A stretch of 64,000 bases of DNA from Castellaniella sp. (GCF_034675845.1 NZ_JAUCCU010000001.1:1426001-1490000); one strand, 5' to 3'; counted from the stretch's first letter, positions 7,953 to 17,804 are shown. Notes: generated by a model not told the origin, from the letters alone. Translations and numbers: made by a program.

Positions 7953-8606
7953 TTATTTCACCGCATACAAAAAGAGCTCGACGCGACGATTCAGCGCCCG
8001 ACCCTGCGTGGTGTTGTTATCGCCAATCGGATTGGCCGAGCCCAGGCCTTCGGTCATTAGCCGCCCCTGAGCCACTCCCTGGCCAGCCAGGTATTGGGTG
8101 ACTGCCTGTGCGCGGCGCTGCGACAAGGGCAGGTTAATGGAGTTGTTACCGGTGGAATCGGTGTAACCGATGGCCTTGGCACGCAATTCCGGGTGCTGGT
8201 TCAGGGCGCGTGCCACGCTGTCCAGCACGGGCAACAAGGCGGGCTTCAGGGTCGATTGATTGGTATCGAAAGATACATTGCTGGGTATATTGACCTTCAG
8301 GGTGCCGTCTGGCATCTCGATGACGGCAACCCCCAGGCTGGATGCGCCGGACTGCTCGACATCACCCTTGATGGCCTTCCAGTTATAGCCGACCACGCCG
8401 CCGATTACAGAACCAATACCAGCACCGATCAGGGCAGCTTGGCTGCTGTCACCAATCAAGACCCCCAACCCAGCCCCGAGTGCGGCGCCTGCGCCAGCAC
8501 CAAGCGCCGTATTCTGCCCCTGCGGAGAGACATTGGCACAGGCAGTCAATAGAGCCAGACTGCCAATCGCAGCGGCCCGAGAGACATAAGTGATGCTTAT
8601 ATTCAT
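7953..8606 (-). CDS. OmpA-family outer-membrane lipoprotein with glycine-zipper region
   Basis: The 217-residue product has a signal peptide ending in a lipobox, LLTAC (Cys23), so it should be lipidated after cleavage. Residues 33-75 form a glycine-zipper segment (GAGAGAALGAGLGVLIGDSS). The C-terminal half is an OmpA/Pal-type peptidoglycan-binding domain, with SFDTNQSTLKPALLPVLDS and IGYTDSTGNNSINLPLSQRR. It probably links the outer membrane to peptidoglycan, like the YiaD/Pal-like lipoproteins. The frame is open upstream to 8774, but only ATG 8606 gives the lipoprotein N-terminus, and it follows an AGGAGCC-like ribosome-binding site. It is divergent from ftsE. Confidence 0.9.
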   Translation of the reverse strand: MNISITYVSRAAAIGSLALLTACANVSPQGQNTALGAGAGAALGAGLGVLIGDSSQAALIGAGIGSVIGGVVGYNWKAIKGDVEQSGASSLGVAVIEMPDGTLKVNIPSNVSFDTNQSTLKPALLPVLDSVARALNQHPELRAKAIGYTDSTGNNSINLPLSQRRAQAVTQYLAGQGVAQGRLMTEGLGSANPIGDNNTTQGRALNRRVELFLYAVK

Positions 8607-8772
8607 GGAAAGGCTCCTGTAGCGATCGAAACAGCCATCAGAGTAACAATTTGCCCTGTACCAATTGCTACATTTTGAAAGCTTGGCACGCATCTCTGCG
8701 CCAGACACACAGAACAGGCCCAGCCAGCATACAATCAGGCCGAATAGTCCCTCGGGCCTGAAGCAGGGTTCC

Positions 8773-9444
8773 ATGATCGAATTTCAGCACGTCTTCAAAT
8801 CTTATGGGCGTGGCCGCAATATCCTGGCCGACGTCAATTTTTCCATTGCCCCCGGCGAATTCATTTTCGTCTCCGGGCCTTCTGGCGCGGGCAAATCCAC
8901 CCTGCTGAAGGTCGTCGGCGGGCTGGAACCCGCCAGCCGGGGCAGCGTCACCGTCAATGGCCACCGACTCGACCATCTGTCCGCCCGTGCCTTGCCCTAT
9001 TTGCGCCGCACCGTGGGGCTGATCCTGCAAGACGCACACCTGCTGTTCGATCGCCATGCCTTTGACAACGTATTGCTGCCCCTCGCGGTCCAGGGTCTGG
9101 ACTCATCCATGGCAGCGACCCGCGCCCGGGCAGCCCTGGAAAAGGTCGGCCTGCGCGGCAAGGAAAACCTGTTGCCCATTGAACTATCAGGCGGTGAGCA
9201 GCAGCGCCTGGCCATTGCCCGGGCCATCGTCGGACGCCCGGCCATCCTGATTGCCGACGAACCCACCGCCAACCTGGATCACGATAGCGCCACCCACATC
9301 ATGGATGTTTTCCGAGACTTCAACCGCGTCGGGGTCACCACCCTGATTGCTTCGCACGATACGGCCCTGATGGCCCGTTATGCCCAGCGCACACTGCATA
9401 TCGATAACGGACGCTTTACCGATCTGCCGGGAACGCCGCAATGA
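8773..9444 (+). CDS. ftsE: Cell-division ATP-binding protein FtsE
   Basis: This 223-residue ABC ATPase powers FtsX to activate septal peptidoglycan hydrolases. It starts MIEFQHVFKSYGRG. Walker A is GPSGAGKST (35-43), the signature is LSGGEQQRLAIARA, and Walker B is ILIADEPTANLD. The HDTALMARY H-loop follows. ATG 8773 is preceded by a short frame extension that does not match the family. The stop codon overlaps the ftsX start (ATGA). Confidence 0.96.
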   Translation: MIEFQHVFKSYGRGRNILADVNFSIAPGEFIFVSGPSGAGKSTLLKVVGGLEPASRGSVTVNGHRLDHLSARALPYLRRTVGLILQDAHLLFDRHAFDNVLLPLAVQGLDSSMAATRARAALEKVGLRGKENLLPIELSGGEQQRLAIARAIVGRPAILIADEPTANLDHDSATHIMDVFRDFNRVGVTTLIASHDTALMARYAQRTLHIDNGRFTDLPGTPQ

Positions 9445-10349
9445 AACGCTGGCTGCGCCACCACCGTTATGCACTCCTGCTGGCCTTGCGCCGCCTGCGC
9501 CTGCATCCTTTTTCATCGCTGGCGAATATCGTGGTCATTGCCCTGATGCTGGCCGTGCCGATCCTGGGGGCGGCAATCCTGCAGTCCAGCCAGCCGCTGG
9601 CCAGACAGCTGTCGGTCACCCCAGAACTCACCCTGTTCCTGGCTTCGGGCACCAGCGCCGATCAGCAACAGGCGCTCTTGCAGCGCGTACAGGCTGAATC
9701 CGGCGAGGAAATCACCGACGCCCAACTACTCCCGCGCGAGCAGGCCATGCGTCAGCTGCAAGCCGATCCGGCCTGGGCGCAAGCGCTGAATGCCTTGGGC
9801 GACAACCCACTGCCCGATGCCTTGATCGTCACGCTGCGCGACTCCGACACCCCGGTGCAGCAGGCCCGCCAACTGGCCGAGACCTGGCGGCAATGGCCCG
9901 GGGTCGAACATGTGCAGATGGACAGCGAATGGGTCCGACGCCTAGAAACGCTGCTGTCCTTTATCCGGGTCGGCCTGGGCATGCTGGCCGTGGCCGTGGC
10001 CGTGGTGGTGCTGGCCACCGTATTCAATACGGTGCGCCTGCAGGCGCTGACCCAGCGCGATGAAATCGCCGTGGCGCGGCTGGTGGGGGCCACCGAATCT
10101 TTCGTGCGGCGGCCATTTTTGTATCTGGGGGCTCTGACGGGCCTGGCTGCCAGCCTGCTTGCCCTGCTGCTGGCATGGCTGGCCCTGGTGCCGCTGAATA
10201 CCCTGCTGGGCCATTTTGCCCAAAGCTACGGCATCCACTGGTCCATGCAGCTGCCTGCCACCCAGGACTTGCTGTTGGCGGGTGCGCTGGTGGTGGTGCT
10301 GGGGGCGGTGGCGGCCCGGCTGTCGGTCACCCGACACACCCGGTTCTGA
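9441..10349 (+). CDS. ftsX: Cell-division membrane protein FtsX
   Basis: The 302-residue partner of FtsE has the family topology. A cytoplasmic N-terminus leads to TM1 (SLANIVVIALMLAVPILGAA), then a periplasmic domain of about 110 residues that would contact an amidase activator such as EnvC. Three C-terminal membrane segments follow (near 172-195, 228-252 and 273-294). The gene is translationally coupled to ftsE by a 4-base overlap. Its stop overlaps the mutY start by one base. Confidence 0.95.
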   Translation: MKRWLRHHRYALLLALRRLRLHPFSSLANIVVIALMLAVPILGAAILQSSQPLARQLSVTPELTLFLASGTSADQQQALLQRVQAESGEEITDAQLLPREQAMRQLQADPAWAQALNALGDNPLPDALIVTLRDSDTPVQQARQLAETWRQWPGVEHVQMDSEWVRRLETLLSFIRVGLGMLAVAVAVVVLATVFNTVRLQALTQRDEIAVARLVGATESFVRRPFLYLGALTGLAASLLALLLAWLALVPLNTLLGHFAQSYGIHWSMQLPATQDLLLAGALVVVLGAVAARLSVTRHTRF

Positions 10350-11479
10350 TGTCCGCAGGCGATCCGGCATCGCTGATCGCCGCCTGGCAGGCCCTGGCGG
10401 GCCGGCACGACCTGCCCTGGCAAGACACCCGGGACGCCTACCGCATCTGGTTGTCCGAAATCATGCTGCAACAAACCCAGGCGAATACGGTGATCCCGTA
10501 TTTTCACCGTTTTCTGTCCCGCTTCCCTGATGTGTGCAGCCTGGCCGATGCGCCGCTGGACGCTGTGCTGCAGGCCTGGGCCGGGCTGGGGTATTACGCC
10601 CGCGCCCGCAATCTGCACCGCTGCGCCCAGCGCATTCGTGATGAGCACAGCGGCCAGTTCCCGGCGCAGCCCGAGACTCTGGCTCAGTTGCCTGGCATTG
10701 GCCGCTCGACGGCGGCAGCCATTGCTGCCTTTGCCCATGGGGTGCGCGTGCCGATCCTGGATGGCAACGTACGCCGCGTGCTGATCCGTTATCTGGCCCT
10801 GGCGGGCGATCCGCAATCGACCGCCATGAACCGCAGGCTCTGGGCCCAGGCCCAGGCCTGGCTGGATCAGGCGCCGGCAAATCTGGACATGCAGGCCTAC
10901 ACCCAGGGGCAGATGGATCTGGGGGCCATGGTCTGTACCCGCAGCCGGCCCGACTGTAGTCGCTGTCCATTGCTTGAAAGCTGCGCCGCCCACAGGTTGG
11001 GCCAACAAGACAGCTTGCCCAGCCCCAGGCCGCGCAAGGCACAGCCACAGCATCAGGTCTGGTTGCTGATCATGGAATACCAGCAGCAGCTCTGGCTGCA
11101 GCGCCGCCCGGATACGGGCGTCTGGGGCGGCTTATGGACGCCGCCGCTGCTGGGCAGCCCCGCCGCCCTGCAAACTGTGCTGCAGGGCCTGGGCCAGCCC
11201 GACACGGTTGCGCTGGCTGGCTTCGAGCATGTATTCACGCATTTTCGGCTGACGATGCAGCCCGTCTGGCTGCGGCTACCCAAGGCCGCGCCTGCGATCC
11301 AGCCAAGCTGGCAGCAACTGCCCGCGGGCAAGGGAGCCACCGCGCGCAATCCTGTCCTGATCGACCTGGACGCAGGCCAATCAAGCTGGACCCCGCTGAC
11401 GGCCCTGAATGGCCTGGGCATGCCCGCGCCGGTAGCGACCCTGCTGGACGGACTGTATCCCGCCGCTGCAGCGCTATGA
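10349..11479 (+). CDS. mutY: Adenine DNA glycosylase
   Basis: MutY removes adenine mispaired with 8-oxoguanine. The 376-residue protein has the helix-hairpin-helix glycosylase core (LPGIGRSTAAAI), catalytic Glu37 (SEIMLQQTQ) and Asp138 (VPILDGNVRR). The [4Fe-4S] cluster ligands follow as Cys196-x6-Cys203-x2-Cys206-x5-Cys212. A C-terminal NUDIX-like domain recognises 8-oxoG. The frame extends upstream into ftsX, but ATG 10349, overlapping the ftsX stop, is the family start. The 3' end overlaps the convergent rodA by 6 bases. Confidence 0.96.
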   Translation: MSAGDPASLIAAWQALAGRHDLPWQDTRDAYRIWLSEIMLQQTQANTVIPYFHRFLSRFPDVCSLADAPLDAVLQAWAGLGYYARARNLHRCAQRIRDEHSGQFPAQPETLAQLPGIGRSTAAAIAAFAHGVRVPILDGNVRRVLIRYLALAGDPQSTAMNRRLWAQAQAWLDQAPANLDMQAYTQGQMDLGAMVCTRSRPDCSRCPLLESCAAHRLGQQDSLPSPRPRKAQPQHQVWLLIMEYQQQLWLQRRPDTGVWGGLWTPPLLGSPAALQTVLQGLGQPDTVALAGFEHVFTHFRLTMQPVWLRLPKAAPAIQPSWQQLPAGKGATARNPVLIDLDAGQSSWTPLTALNGLGMPAPVATLLDGLYPAAAAL

Positions 11480-12626
11480 CGCCCCAGGCCGTTGATCAGG
11501 CTGATGCGCCCCGATGCTCATCAACAGACCGCAGGCAATCCCCAAGGTCAGCAAGGCCGTGCCGCCGTAGCTCATGAAGGGTAAAGGCACCCCCACGACC
11601 GGCAGAACACCGGTGACCATGCCGATGTTCACAAAGACATAGACAAACATCATCATGGACATGGCCCCGGCCAACAGGCGGCCGAATTGGGTGGGCGCAC
11701 GCACGGTGATGGTCAGGCCGCGCAGCACCATCAGGGCATACAACACGAGCAAGGCCACCCCGCCATACAGGCCGAATTCCTCGGAAAAGACAGCAAAGAT
11801 GAAATCGGTGGTGCGTTCCGGGATGAAGTCCAGGTGGGTCTGGGTGCCCTGCATATAGCCCTTGCCATAGACACCACCAGACCCCACGGCAATCATGGAT
11901 TGAATCGTGTGAAAGCCTTTGCCCAGGGGATCGGTGCCCGGATTCAGCAACACGCAAACACGGTACTTCTGGTAATCATGTAAAACCACCCAGTCCACAT
12001 CGGGTTGACACAGTTGGTCCTCGTAGGCAATCAGGGTACCCAGCCCCAGCACGACCGCCAATACCACCGGCACCAGCAGCTTGAATGAAAACCCCGCGAA
12101 ATAAATCACACAAAAACCAGATGCCAGCACCAGCAAGGCAGTGCCCAGATCCGGCTGATCAATGATCAGGCCAGGCTGGTACCAGCAGCAGCACGCCCGC
12201 CACCAGAAAATCCCGGATGCGAAACCGGCTGCCCGACTGGCGCTGGAAATACCAGGCCAGCATCAACGGCACCGCAATCTTCAGCATTTCCGACGGCTGC
12301 ACGCGGATGAAACCCAGGTCCAGCCAGCGGGTTGCGCCTTTGCTGGTGACTCCGAAAAACATCACGGCCAGCAAGAGCAACACGCCCAGCACGTAGAAGT
12401 ACGGGGCAGTCCGCATAATGAAACTGGGACGCAGCAGGGCAACGGTCCACATGACCGCAAAAGCGATCAAAAAATTACGCAGCTGATCGGCAAAACGCCA
12501 ATCCGTATTGCCCACCGCCGAGTGCATGGTGGCCATCCCCACCAGGGCCATGACAATCAGCAAAATAAGCAAGGGCCAATCCAGCACCATCAACAGTCGG
12601 CGCGCGGCCAGCACGATGAACTTCAT
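11474..12626 (-). pseudogene. rodA: rodA, SEDS peptidoglycan glycosyltransferase, interrupted by an apparent +1 frameshift
   Basis: Two minus-strand frames encode consecutive parts of RodA, the elongasome SEDS glycosyltransferase. Frame one (12626 to 12159) gives MKFIVLAARRLLMVLDWPLL through LLLVPAWPDH-stop. Frame two resumes GLIIDQPDLGTALLVLAS and continues to the C-terminus with the SEDS signature PLPFMSYGGTALLT. Skipping one base near 12173 joins them as LLLVPAGLIIDQPDLGT, a continuous RodA of about 383 residues. The site has no homopolymer, but GCCTG is tandemly repeated. The start overlaps the mrdA stop (ATGA). RodA is essential in most rods, so an assembly error is at least as likely as real loss. 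Confidence 0.85.
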
Positions 12627-14692
12627 AGGGGTTCCTCTTGAGCGCCATCCCCAGCGGGCGTATCCACATCCGGCAGGGGAGCCGCTTCGGGCGCAGGCCC
12701 CTGATCCGGTTCGGGCAATGCCACTGGCATATCGGCGAGCAGATGCCCTTCATCCGTTGCAGCATGCAGCGCGGATGGCGTCATGGCCTCCAGGCGCTCG
12801 CGGCTGCGTTGTTCTTCGTCAAGACGCTGCTGGCGGTGTGCGATGCGCGACGGGGCCAGCCAATAATCAAACAAAGTACGCGCAATCGGGGCGGCCACCG
12901 ACGCCCCCCAACCACCATTTTCCACAATCAGGGCCAGCGCAATCTGCGGGTTATCGACTGGCGCATAGGCCATGAACAGCGCATGATCGCGCAGCCGTTC
13001 GTCCACTGCCTGAGCCTTGTATTTGGCACCCTTCAGACTAAAGACCTGCGCGGTACCGGTCTTGCCGGCGGCCTGGTAGGTTGCCCCCACGAAGGCGCGC
13101 CGCGCGGTGCCCTTGCGCACCACATCCACCATCGCATCTTGCACGACCTTCAAGTTTCCAGGCTTAAGCGGAATGGTGTATTGCGGCGCGCGCACCGGAT
13201 AGGTGAACTGCCCGGTCTGCGGGTCGATCATGCGCCGCACCAGATGCGGCTTCATGTAGACGCCATTGTTGGCCAGCACCGCCGTGGCCTGCGCCAGTTG
13301 CAACAGGGTAAATGCGTTATAGCCCTGCCCTACCGCCACCGAAACAGTCTCGCCCTGATACCAGTGCTGCTGCGAAGGTTTTTTATAAGCCTCGCGCTTC
13401 CAGGCACGCGAAGGCAGCACCCCACGGCGCTCGCCATCCAGATCAATGCCGGTGATCTGCCCAAAGCCGAATTGCTTGCTGAAGTCGTGCAAGGCGTCCA
13501 CGTCCATCATGGCGCCCAGAGAATAAAAATAAGTGTCGGAGGATACGACAATCGCCCGATGCATGTCGGTAGCGCCATAGGCCGCCCCCCCGGCGTTACG
13601 AAAGCGCTGCCCGCCAAGCTCGAAATAGCCTGGGTCCGACAGGCGCTCATGGGGGCCGCGCAAGCCCATTTCCAGTGCACCCAGTGCGACAAAAGGCTTG
13701 TAAGTGGAACCAATGGGATAAGTGCCGTACAGAGGACGGTTGATCAGCGGATGATCGGGCGATTCATTGAGTTTGCGCCAGTTTTCTACGTCTATGCCAT
13801 CAATAAATAAATTGGGATCAAAAGACGGTGACGACACAAAAGCCAGGATTTCACCGGTCTTGGGCTGGATGGCCACCAACGCACCCCGTCGTCCCTGGAA
13901 TTGGGCTTCCGCCAGTTTTTGCAGGCCAATGTCCAAGGCAAGTTCCAGGTTATCCCCTGGAATCGGATCCGTGCGATTCAGTTCGCGCACCGGCCGCCCC
14001 GTAGCGGTGACCTCTAGTTCCTCGATGCCAGTGCGCCCGTGCAAAACGGTTTCCCAGGTTTTTTCTATGCCTTTTTTACCGATTTCCTGGGTGCCGCGAT
14101 AATTGCCTTCCTGGTCGGTGGCCTCCAGGTGCTGCTCGTCGGCCTCGGAGATGCGCCCGACAAAACCCAGCACATGCGCGGCGGACTCTTTCTGGGGATA
14201 GGATCGCACCCAGCGCGCCTGCAGATTCACCCCAGGGAACTCGAAAGCATACACAGCAAACCAGGAAGCCTCGATGTCGTTCAGGTTATTGCGCAGCAGC
14301 ACAGGCGCATAACGACCGCTTTGCTCATAGAGCCGCAGAAATTTACGCTGGTCGCTATCGCTGATATAGACCAATTCGCGCAGACGATCCAGCAGGTCTT
14401 CGATCTTGCCCTCGACCTGGGCACGGGTCACCACCAGCGTGTAGTCCCGTAAATTGGTGGCCATGATCCCGCCTTCGCGATCCGTGATCTGGCCGCGCCG
14501 GGGAGGCACAGGAACAATCGTAATGCGGTTCTGATCGGCACGTGCAGATAGATTGTCATAACGATCCACCTGCAAAAACCACAGCCGCCCCACCAGCAAC
14601 AGCAAGCAGATCAGGGCAAAGATGCCAGCCACCCAAGCCCGCAACAAAACAGTTTGGCGTTGGTGCAGGCCGGTTTTGCGAAACTCGAACAT
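12623..14692 (-). CDS. mrdA: Penicillin-binding protein 2 (elongasome transpeptidase)
   Basis: This is the monofunctional class B transpeptidase that cross-links lateral-wall peptidoglycan with RodA. The 689-residue product has a cytoplasmic tail, one membrane anchor (about 18-40), a dimerisation/pedestal region with RGQITDREG, and the transpeptidase motifs STYK (329-332, Ser329 nucleophile), SSD (384-386) and KTGT (544-547). The C-terminal tail (about 640-689) is rich in Pro, Glu and Asp. It lies in the order mreB-mreC-mreD-mrdA-rodA and overlaps rodA by 4 bases. Confidence 0.96.
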   Translation of the reverse strand: MFEFRKTGLHQRQTVLLRAWVAGIFALICLLLLVGRLWFLQVDRYDNLSARADQNRITIVPVPPRRGQITDREGGIMATNLRDYTLVVTRAQVEGKIEDLLDRLRELVYISDSDQRKFLRLYEQSGRYAPVLLRNNLNDIEASWFAVYAFEFPGVNLQARWVRSYPQKESAAHVLGFVGRISEADEQHLEATDQEGNYRGTQEIGKKGIEKTWETVLHGRTGIEELEVTATGRPVRELNRTDPIPGDNLELALDIGLQKLAEAQFQGRRGALVAIQPKTGEILAFVSSPSFDPNLFIDGIDVENWRKLNESPDHPLINRPLYGTYPIGSTYKPFVALGALEMGLRGPHERLSDPGYFELGGQRFRNAGGAAYGATDMHRAIVVSSDTYFYSLGAMMDVDALHDFSKQFGFGQITGIDLDGERRGVLPSRAWKREAYKKPSQQHWYQGETVSVAVGQGYNAFTLLQLAQATAVLANNGVYMKPHLVRRMIDPQTGQFTYPVRAPQYTIPLKPGNLKVVQDAMVDVVRKGTARRAFVGATYQAAGKTGTAQVFSLKGAKYKAQAVDERLRDHALFMAYAPVDNPQIALALIVENGGWGASVAAPIARTLFDYWLAPSRIAHRQQRLDEEQRSRERLEAMTPSALHAATDEGHLLADMPVALPEPDQGPAPEAAPLPDVDTPAGDGAQEEPL

Positions 14693-14701
14693 GGCAGCGG
14701 G

Positions 14702-15268
14702 CTAGACAGCCCCGACGTCGTCGCCATCCAGACGACGCTGGGGCAGAAGCAACAAGACATCGACCAATGGCAGCAAAGCCCCGGTGATCAAGGCCGACCA
14801 CAACCAGTCCCAGCCTACCCATTCGCCATTGAGCCAGGCCCCCAACAGACGTGTGATCAGGGCCGCCCCCACCAGTAACGGAATGATATGAAACGTCTGG
14901 ACCCAGACATTGAAATGCCGCAAGCGTCCGTGCAGGCGCAAAACCCCATAGGCACACAGCAGATAATTCAGCGCGTGCAGACCCAGCAGACTGGCGTCGT
15001 GTGCGTCCATCAACAGGCCCAGCACCACGGCGGTTACCAGGCCCACGCGGTTGGGTTCGTGCAGGCACCAGAACACCAGCACCAGCAGCAGCATGTCCGG
15101 CACCGGATTCAACAAACGCCAAGGCAACAGGGACACCAGCCAGACCAGAAACAAGGAACCCCACACCAGCCAGGCTGAAGATGGCCGTTGGAACGGAGCC
15201 GCATCCACGGGCTGCAGGGACATCAGCGAAGACGAACCTGCGCGGGATTTATGGCTGGGCAAGGGCAT
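14702..15268 (-). CDS. mreD: Rod shape-determining protein MreD
   Basis: This 188-residue integral membrane protein has five or six hydrophobic segments and is part of the MreBCD elongation complex. The LLVLVFWCLHEPNRVG and LLMDAHDASLLGLHALNYLL stretches resemble the conserved MreD core. The N-terminus is uncertain. ATG 15268 overlaps the mreC end by 20 bases, while an internal Met at codon 16 (15223) would avoid the overlap. It sits 9 bases upstream of mrdA. Confidence 0.92.
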   Translation of the reverse strand: MPLPSHKSRAGSSSLMSLQPVDAAPFQRPSSAWLVWGSLFLVWLVSLLPWRLLNPVPDMLLLVLVFWCLHEPNRVGLVTAVVLGLLMDAHDASLLGLHALNYLLCAYGVLRLHGRLRHFNVWVQTFHIIPLLVGAALITRLLGAWLNGEWVGWDWLWSALITGALLPLVDVLLLLPQRRLDGDDVGAV

Positions 15269-16136
15269 GTTCTAGCTCCTCGGATTGGGGGATCTTCGAG
15301 ACATCCACCCGCAGCACCAGAAAGTGACGGTAGCGCTCTGGGTGCGACAGGGGCTCGGCGATCGCCATGGCAAACCCAGTGCCCGGATCGCGATCCACCG
15401 TGTCCACCCGGGCAACCGACAGCCCAGCGGGAAACAGGCCGCCGATCCCGCTGGTGACCAGCGTATCGCCGGGCTGCACGTCCATACTGGCGGTCAGATA
15501 GCGGACCTCCAGTTTGCCAACCTCGTCGCTGCCAAAGGCGATCAGGCGCAGGCCATTGCGCAGCACCTGCACCGGAATGGAGACTTGGTCGTCGATCAAC
15601 AGGGCGGCCTCAGAGGTGTATGGCGTGACGCGCACGATCTGGCCCACCACACCGCCCTCATCAATGACCGGCATGCCAGGCTGAATCCCGGCATCGGTGC
15701 CTTTGTTGAAGATCAGGCGGTGGCTGAAGGCATTGGGCGGTTCGTAGAAGACCTCGACCGCCACCGACGACTGGGTGATGGACTCGGAGATCGTCAGCAG
15801 GCGGCGTAGTTGTTCGTTTTCGGTGGTCAGTTGGGCGGCATGCGTCACCAACTGGGCCATCTCGATCTGCTGGCGGCGCAAAGCATCTTGTTCTTCGCGG
15901 GCCAGAGCAGCCGCATGAGACCAGCTATTGACGTATTCCAGCGCCTGACGCGGCGCCATGACAAATTGCTGAAACGGGTAGACGGCCACCGACAACGCCT
16001 GCCGCACAGGTCGTAAAACCGACCAGTGCGCATCCGTGATGATCAGGCCCATACACAGCACCAGCAGCAGGACCAGCCGGACCTCGATGCTGGGCCCGCG
16101 CTTGAAGAGTCTGAGATTACCGGGTTCGCGCATCAC
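15249..16136 (-). CDS. mreC: Rod shape-determining protein MreC
   Basis: The 295-residue periplasmic scaffold protein has a short cytoplasmic N-terminus, one membrane segment (LVLLLVLCMGLIITDAHW), a coiled-coil stretch (about 75-115, with AREEQDALRRQQIEMAQL) and a double beta-barrel domain. The beta-barrel carries MPVIDEGGVVGQIVRV and GDTLVTSGIGGLFPAGLSVA. Two consecutive ATG codons could start it (16136 or 16133). It lies 19 bases downstream of mreB in the elongasome operon. Confidence 0.95.
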   Translation of the reverse strand: MMREPGNLRLFKRGPSIEVRLVLLLVLCMGLIITDAHWSVLRPVRQALSVAVYPFQQFVMAPRQALEYVNSWSHAAALAREEQDALRRQQIEMAQLVTHAAQLTTENEQLRRLLTISESITQSSVAVEVFYEPPNAFSHRLIFNKGTDAGIQPGMPVIDEGGVVGQIVRVTPYTSEAALLIDDQVSIPVQVLRNGLRLIAFGSDEVGKLEVRYLTASMDVQPGDTLVTSGIGGLFPAGLSVARVDTVDRDPGTGFAMAIAEPLSHPERYRHFLVLRVDVSKIPQSEELEHALAQP

Positions 16137-16155
16137 GACACCAGTCTTGCGTCAA

Positions 16156-17199
16156 TCAATCGTAGATGAACACCCCACCCAGGCGTTCCAGGTGTTCGAG
16201 GGCCTCGCCGCAGCCGCGCACCACGCAGGTAAGCGGGTCTTCGGCCACCACCACGGGCAGACCGGTTTCTTCTTGGAGCAAGCGGTCTAGGTCGTGCAAC
16301 AACGCGCCGCCGCCGGTCAGGGAGATGCCCTTGTCGGTAATATCCGCGCCGAGTTCCGGTGGGGTCTGTTCGAGGGCGGTCTTGACGGCCGACACGATCT
16401 GGTTGAGCGGATCAGTGAGGGATTCGAGAATCTCGTTGGACGACACGGTAAAGCTGCGTGGCACGCCCTCGGAGAGATTGCGGCCCTTGACTTCGATTTC
16501 GCGGATTTCAGAACCGGGAAAAGCCGAGCCGATTTCTTTCTTGATCAATTCGGCAGTGGGTTCGCCAATCAGCATGCCGTAATTGCGGCGAATATAGTTG
16601 ATGATGGCTTCGTCGAATTTGTCGCCGCCGACCCGGACCGAGCCCTTGTAGACCATGCCGCCCAAGGAAATCACGGCGACTTCGGTGGTGCCCCCGCCGA
16701 TGTCCACCACCATGGAGCCGCTGGCATCGGACACGGCCAAGCCTGCCCCGATGGCAGCCGCCATGGGTTCCTCGATCAGGTAGACCTGGCTGGCACCCGC
16801 ACCCAAGGCGGATTCGCGAATGGCGCGGCGTTCGACCTGGGTGGAGCCACAAGGCACGCAAACAATGATGCGCGGGCTGGGGGCCAGCATGCTGCGCGGA
16901 TGCACCATGCGGATGAATTGCTTGAGCATTTGCTCGGTGACGGTGAAGTCGGCGATGACGCCGTCCTTCATGGGGCGGATGGCCTCGATGTTGCCGGGCA
17001 CCCGGCCCAGCATTTGCTTGGCCTCGTGGCCCACCGCCTGAATGATTTTCTTGCCATTGGGCCCGCCATCGTGGCGGATGGCAACAACAGAGGGCTCATC
17101 GAGCACGATGCCCTTGCTGCGAACATAGATCAGCGTATTGGCCGTACCAAGGTCAATCGCCATATCGCTGGAGAAATAGCTGCGTAGGAATCCGAACAT
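16156..17199 (-). CDS. mreB: Rod shape-determining actin homologue MreB
   Basis: This is a 347-residue bacterial actin. The N-terminus MFGFLRSYFSSDMAIDLGTA has the membrane-binding amphipathic start and the phosphate-1 loop. VVDIGGGTTEVAVISLGG is phosphate 2, and SLTGGGALLHDLDRLL is in the adenosine region. The frame is open upstream to 17259, but ATG 17199 matches the family start. It heads the mreBCD-mrdA-rodA cluster and is divergent from gatCAB. Confidence 0.97.
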   Translation of the reverse strand: MFGFLRSYFSSDMAIDLGTANTLIYVRSKGIVLDEPSVVAIRHDGGPNGKKIIQAVGHEAKQMLGRVPGNIEAIRPMKDGVIADFTVTEQMLKQFIRMVHPRSMLAPSPRIIVCVPCGSTQVERRAIRESALGAGASQVYLIEEPMAAAIGAGLAVSDASGSMVVDIGGGTTEVAVISLGGMVYKGSVRVGGDKFDEAIINYIRRNYGMLIGEPTAELIKKEIGSAFPGSEIREIEVKGRNLSEGVPRSFTVSSNEILESLTDPLNQIVSAVKTALEQTPPELGADITDKGISLTGGGALLHDLDRLLQEETGLPVVVAEDPLTCVVRGCGEALEHLERLGGVFIYD

Positions 17200-17495
17200 G
17201 GGCGCACAAATAAAATGAAAATGGAACGATCCTGCGCTAAAAATCACCTGAACGATCAAGCGCTTGGCTGACGGTTCAGATAGTTCTTAAATGGCCCGGA
17301 GTCGCTGGCGATCAGAGGCTGACGTGGCAGCACAGTCCAGGCAAGCCGCATCGAATCGCTAATGATAACTTATAATCCTCTATGGTCAGGGCATGAATTG
17401 CAGGGAAAGTATTGCAAAACATCCTCTTTTCTTGACCTCGACACATCCGCACACACCCGGCTGTCCCGCAACGGCAGCCTACAGGGCTAGATAAC
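17200..17495. promoter_or_regulatory. Divergent mreB/gatC intergenic region
   Basis: The 296-base region has no gene. A perfect TATAAT lies at 17371-17376 in the gatC direction, about 120 bases upstream of the gatC start. No good -35 box at 16-18 bases was seen, so it is only a weak promoter candidate. Confidence 0.4.
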
Positions 17496-17804
17496 ATGGC
17501 ACTCACAGAACAGGATATCGCCCGGCTGGCACGGCTTTCAGGCCTGCAGCTGGATTCCACCGAGCAATCCCGCGCACAACAAGAACTCTCCCGCATCCTG
17601 GATCTGATCCAGGAACTGCAGGCAGTGGACACCAGCGGCATCGAACCCATGGCGCACCCGCTGGCCGCCCACCAGGCCATCACTTTGCGCCTGCGCGACG
17701 ATGCTGCCGATCCGGCCCAATCCACCGCCCAGCGCGATGCCTATCTGAAAAATGCCCCGGCCGCCCATCAGGGCCTGTTTCTCGTGCCCACCGTCATCGA
17801 ATGA
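17496..17804 (+). CDS. gatC: Aspartyl/glutamyl-tRNA amidotransferase subunit C
   Basis: This 102-residue subunit wraps around GatA in the GatCAB complex, which converts misacylated Asp-tRNA(Asn) or Glu-tRNA(Gln) to the amide forms. The EQDIARLARLSGLQL and ELSRILDLIQELQAVDTSGI segments match the family. The stop overlaps the gatA start (ATGA), so gatCAB is a tightly coupled operon. Confidence 0.95.
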   Translation: MALTEQDIARLARLSGLQLDSTEQSRAQQELSRILDLIQELQAVDTSGIEPMAHPLAAHQAITLRLRDDAADPAQSTAQRDAYLKNAPAAHQGLFLVPTVIE

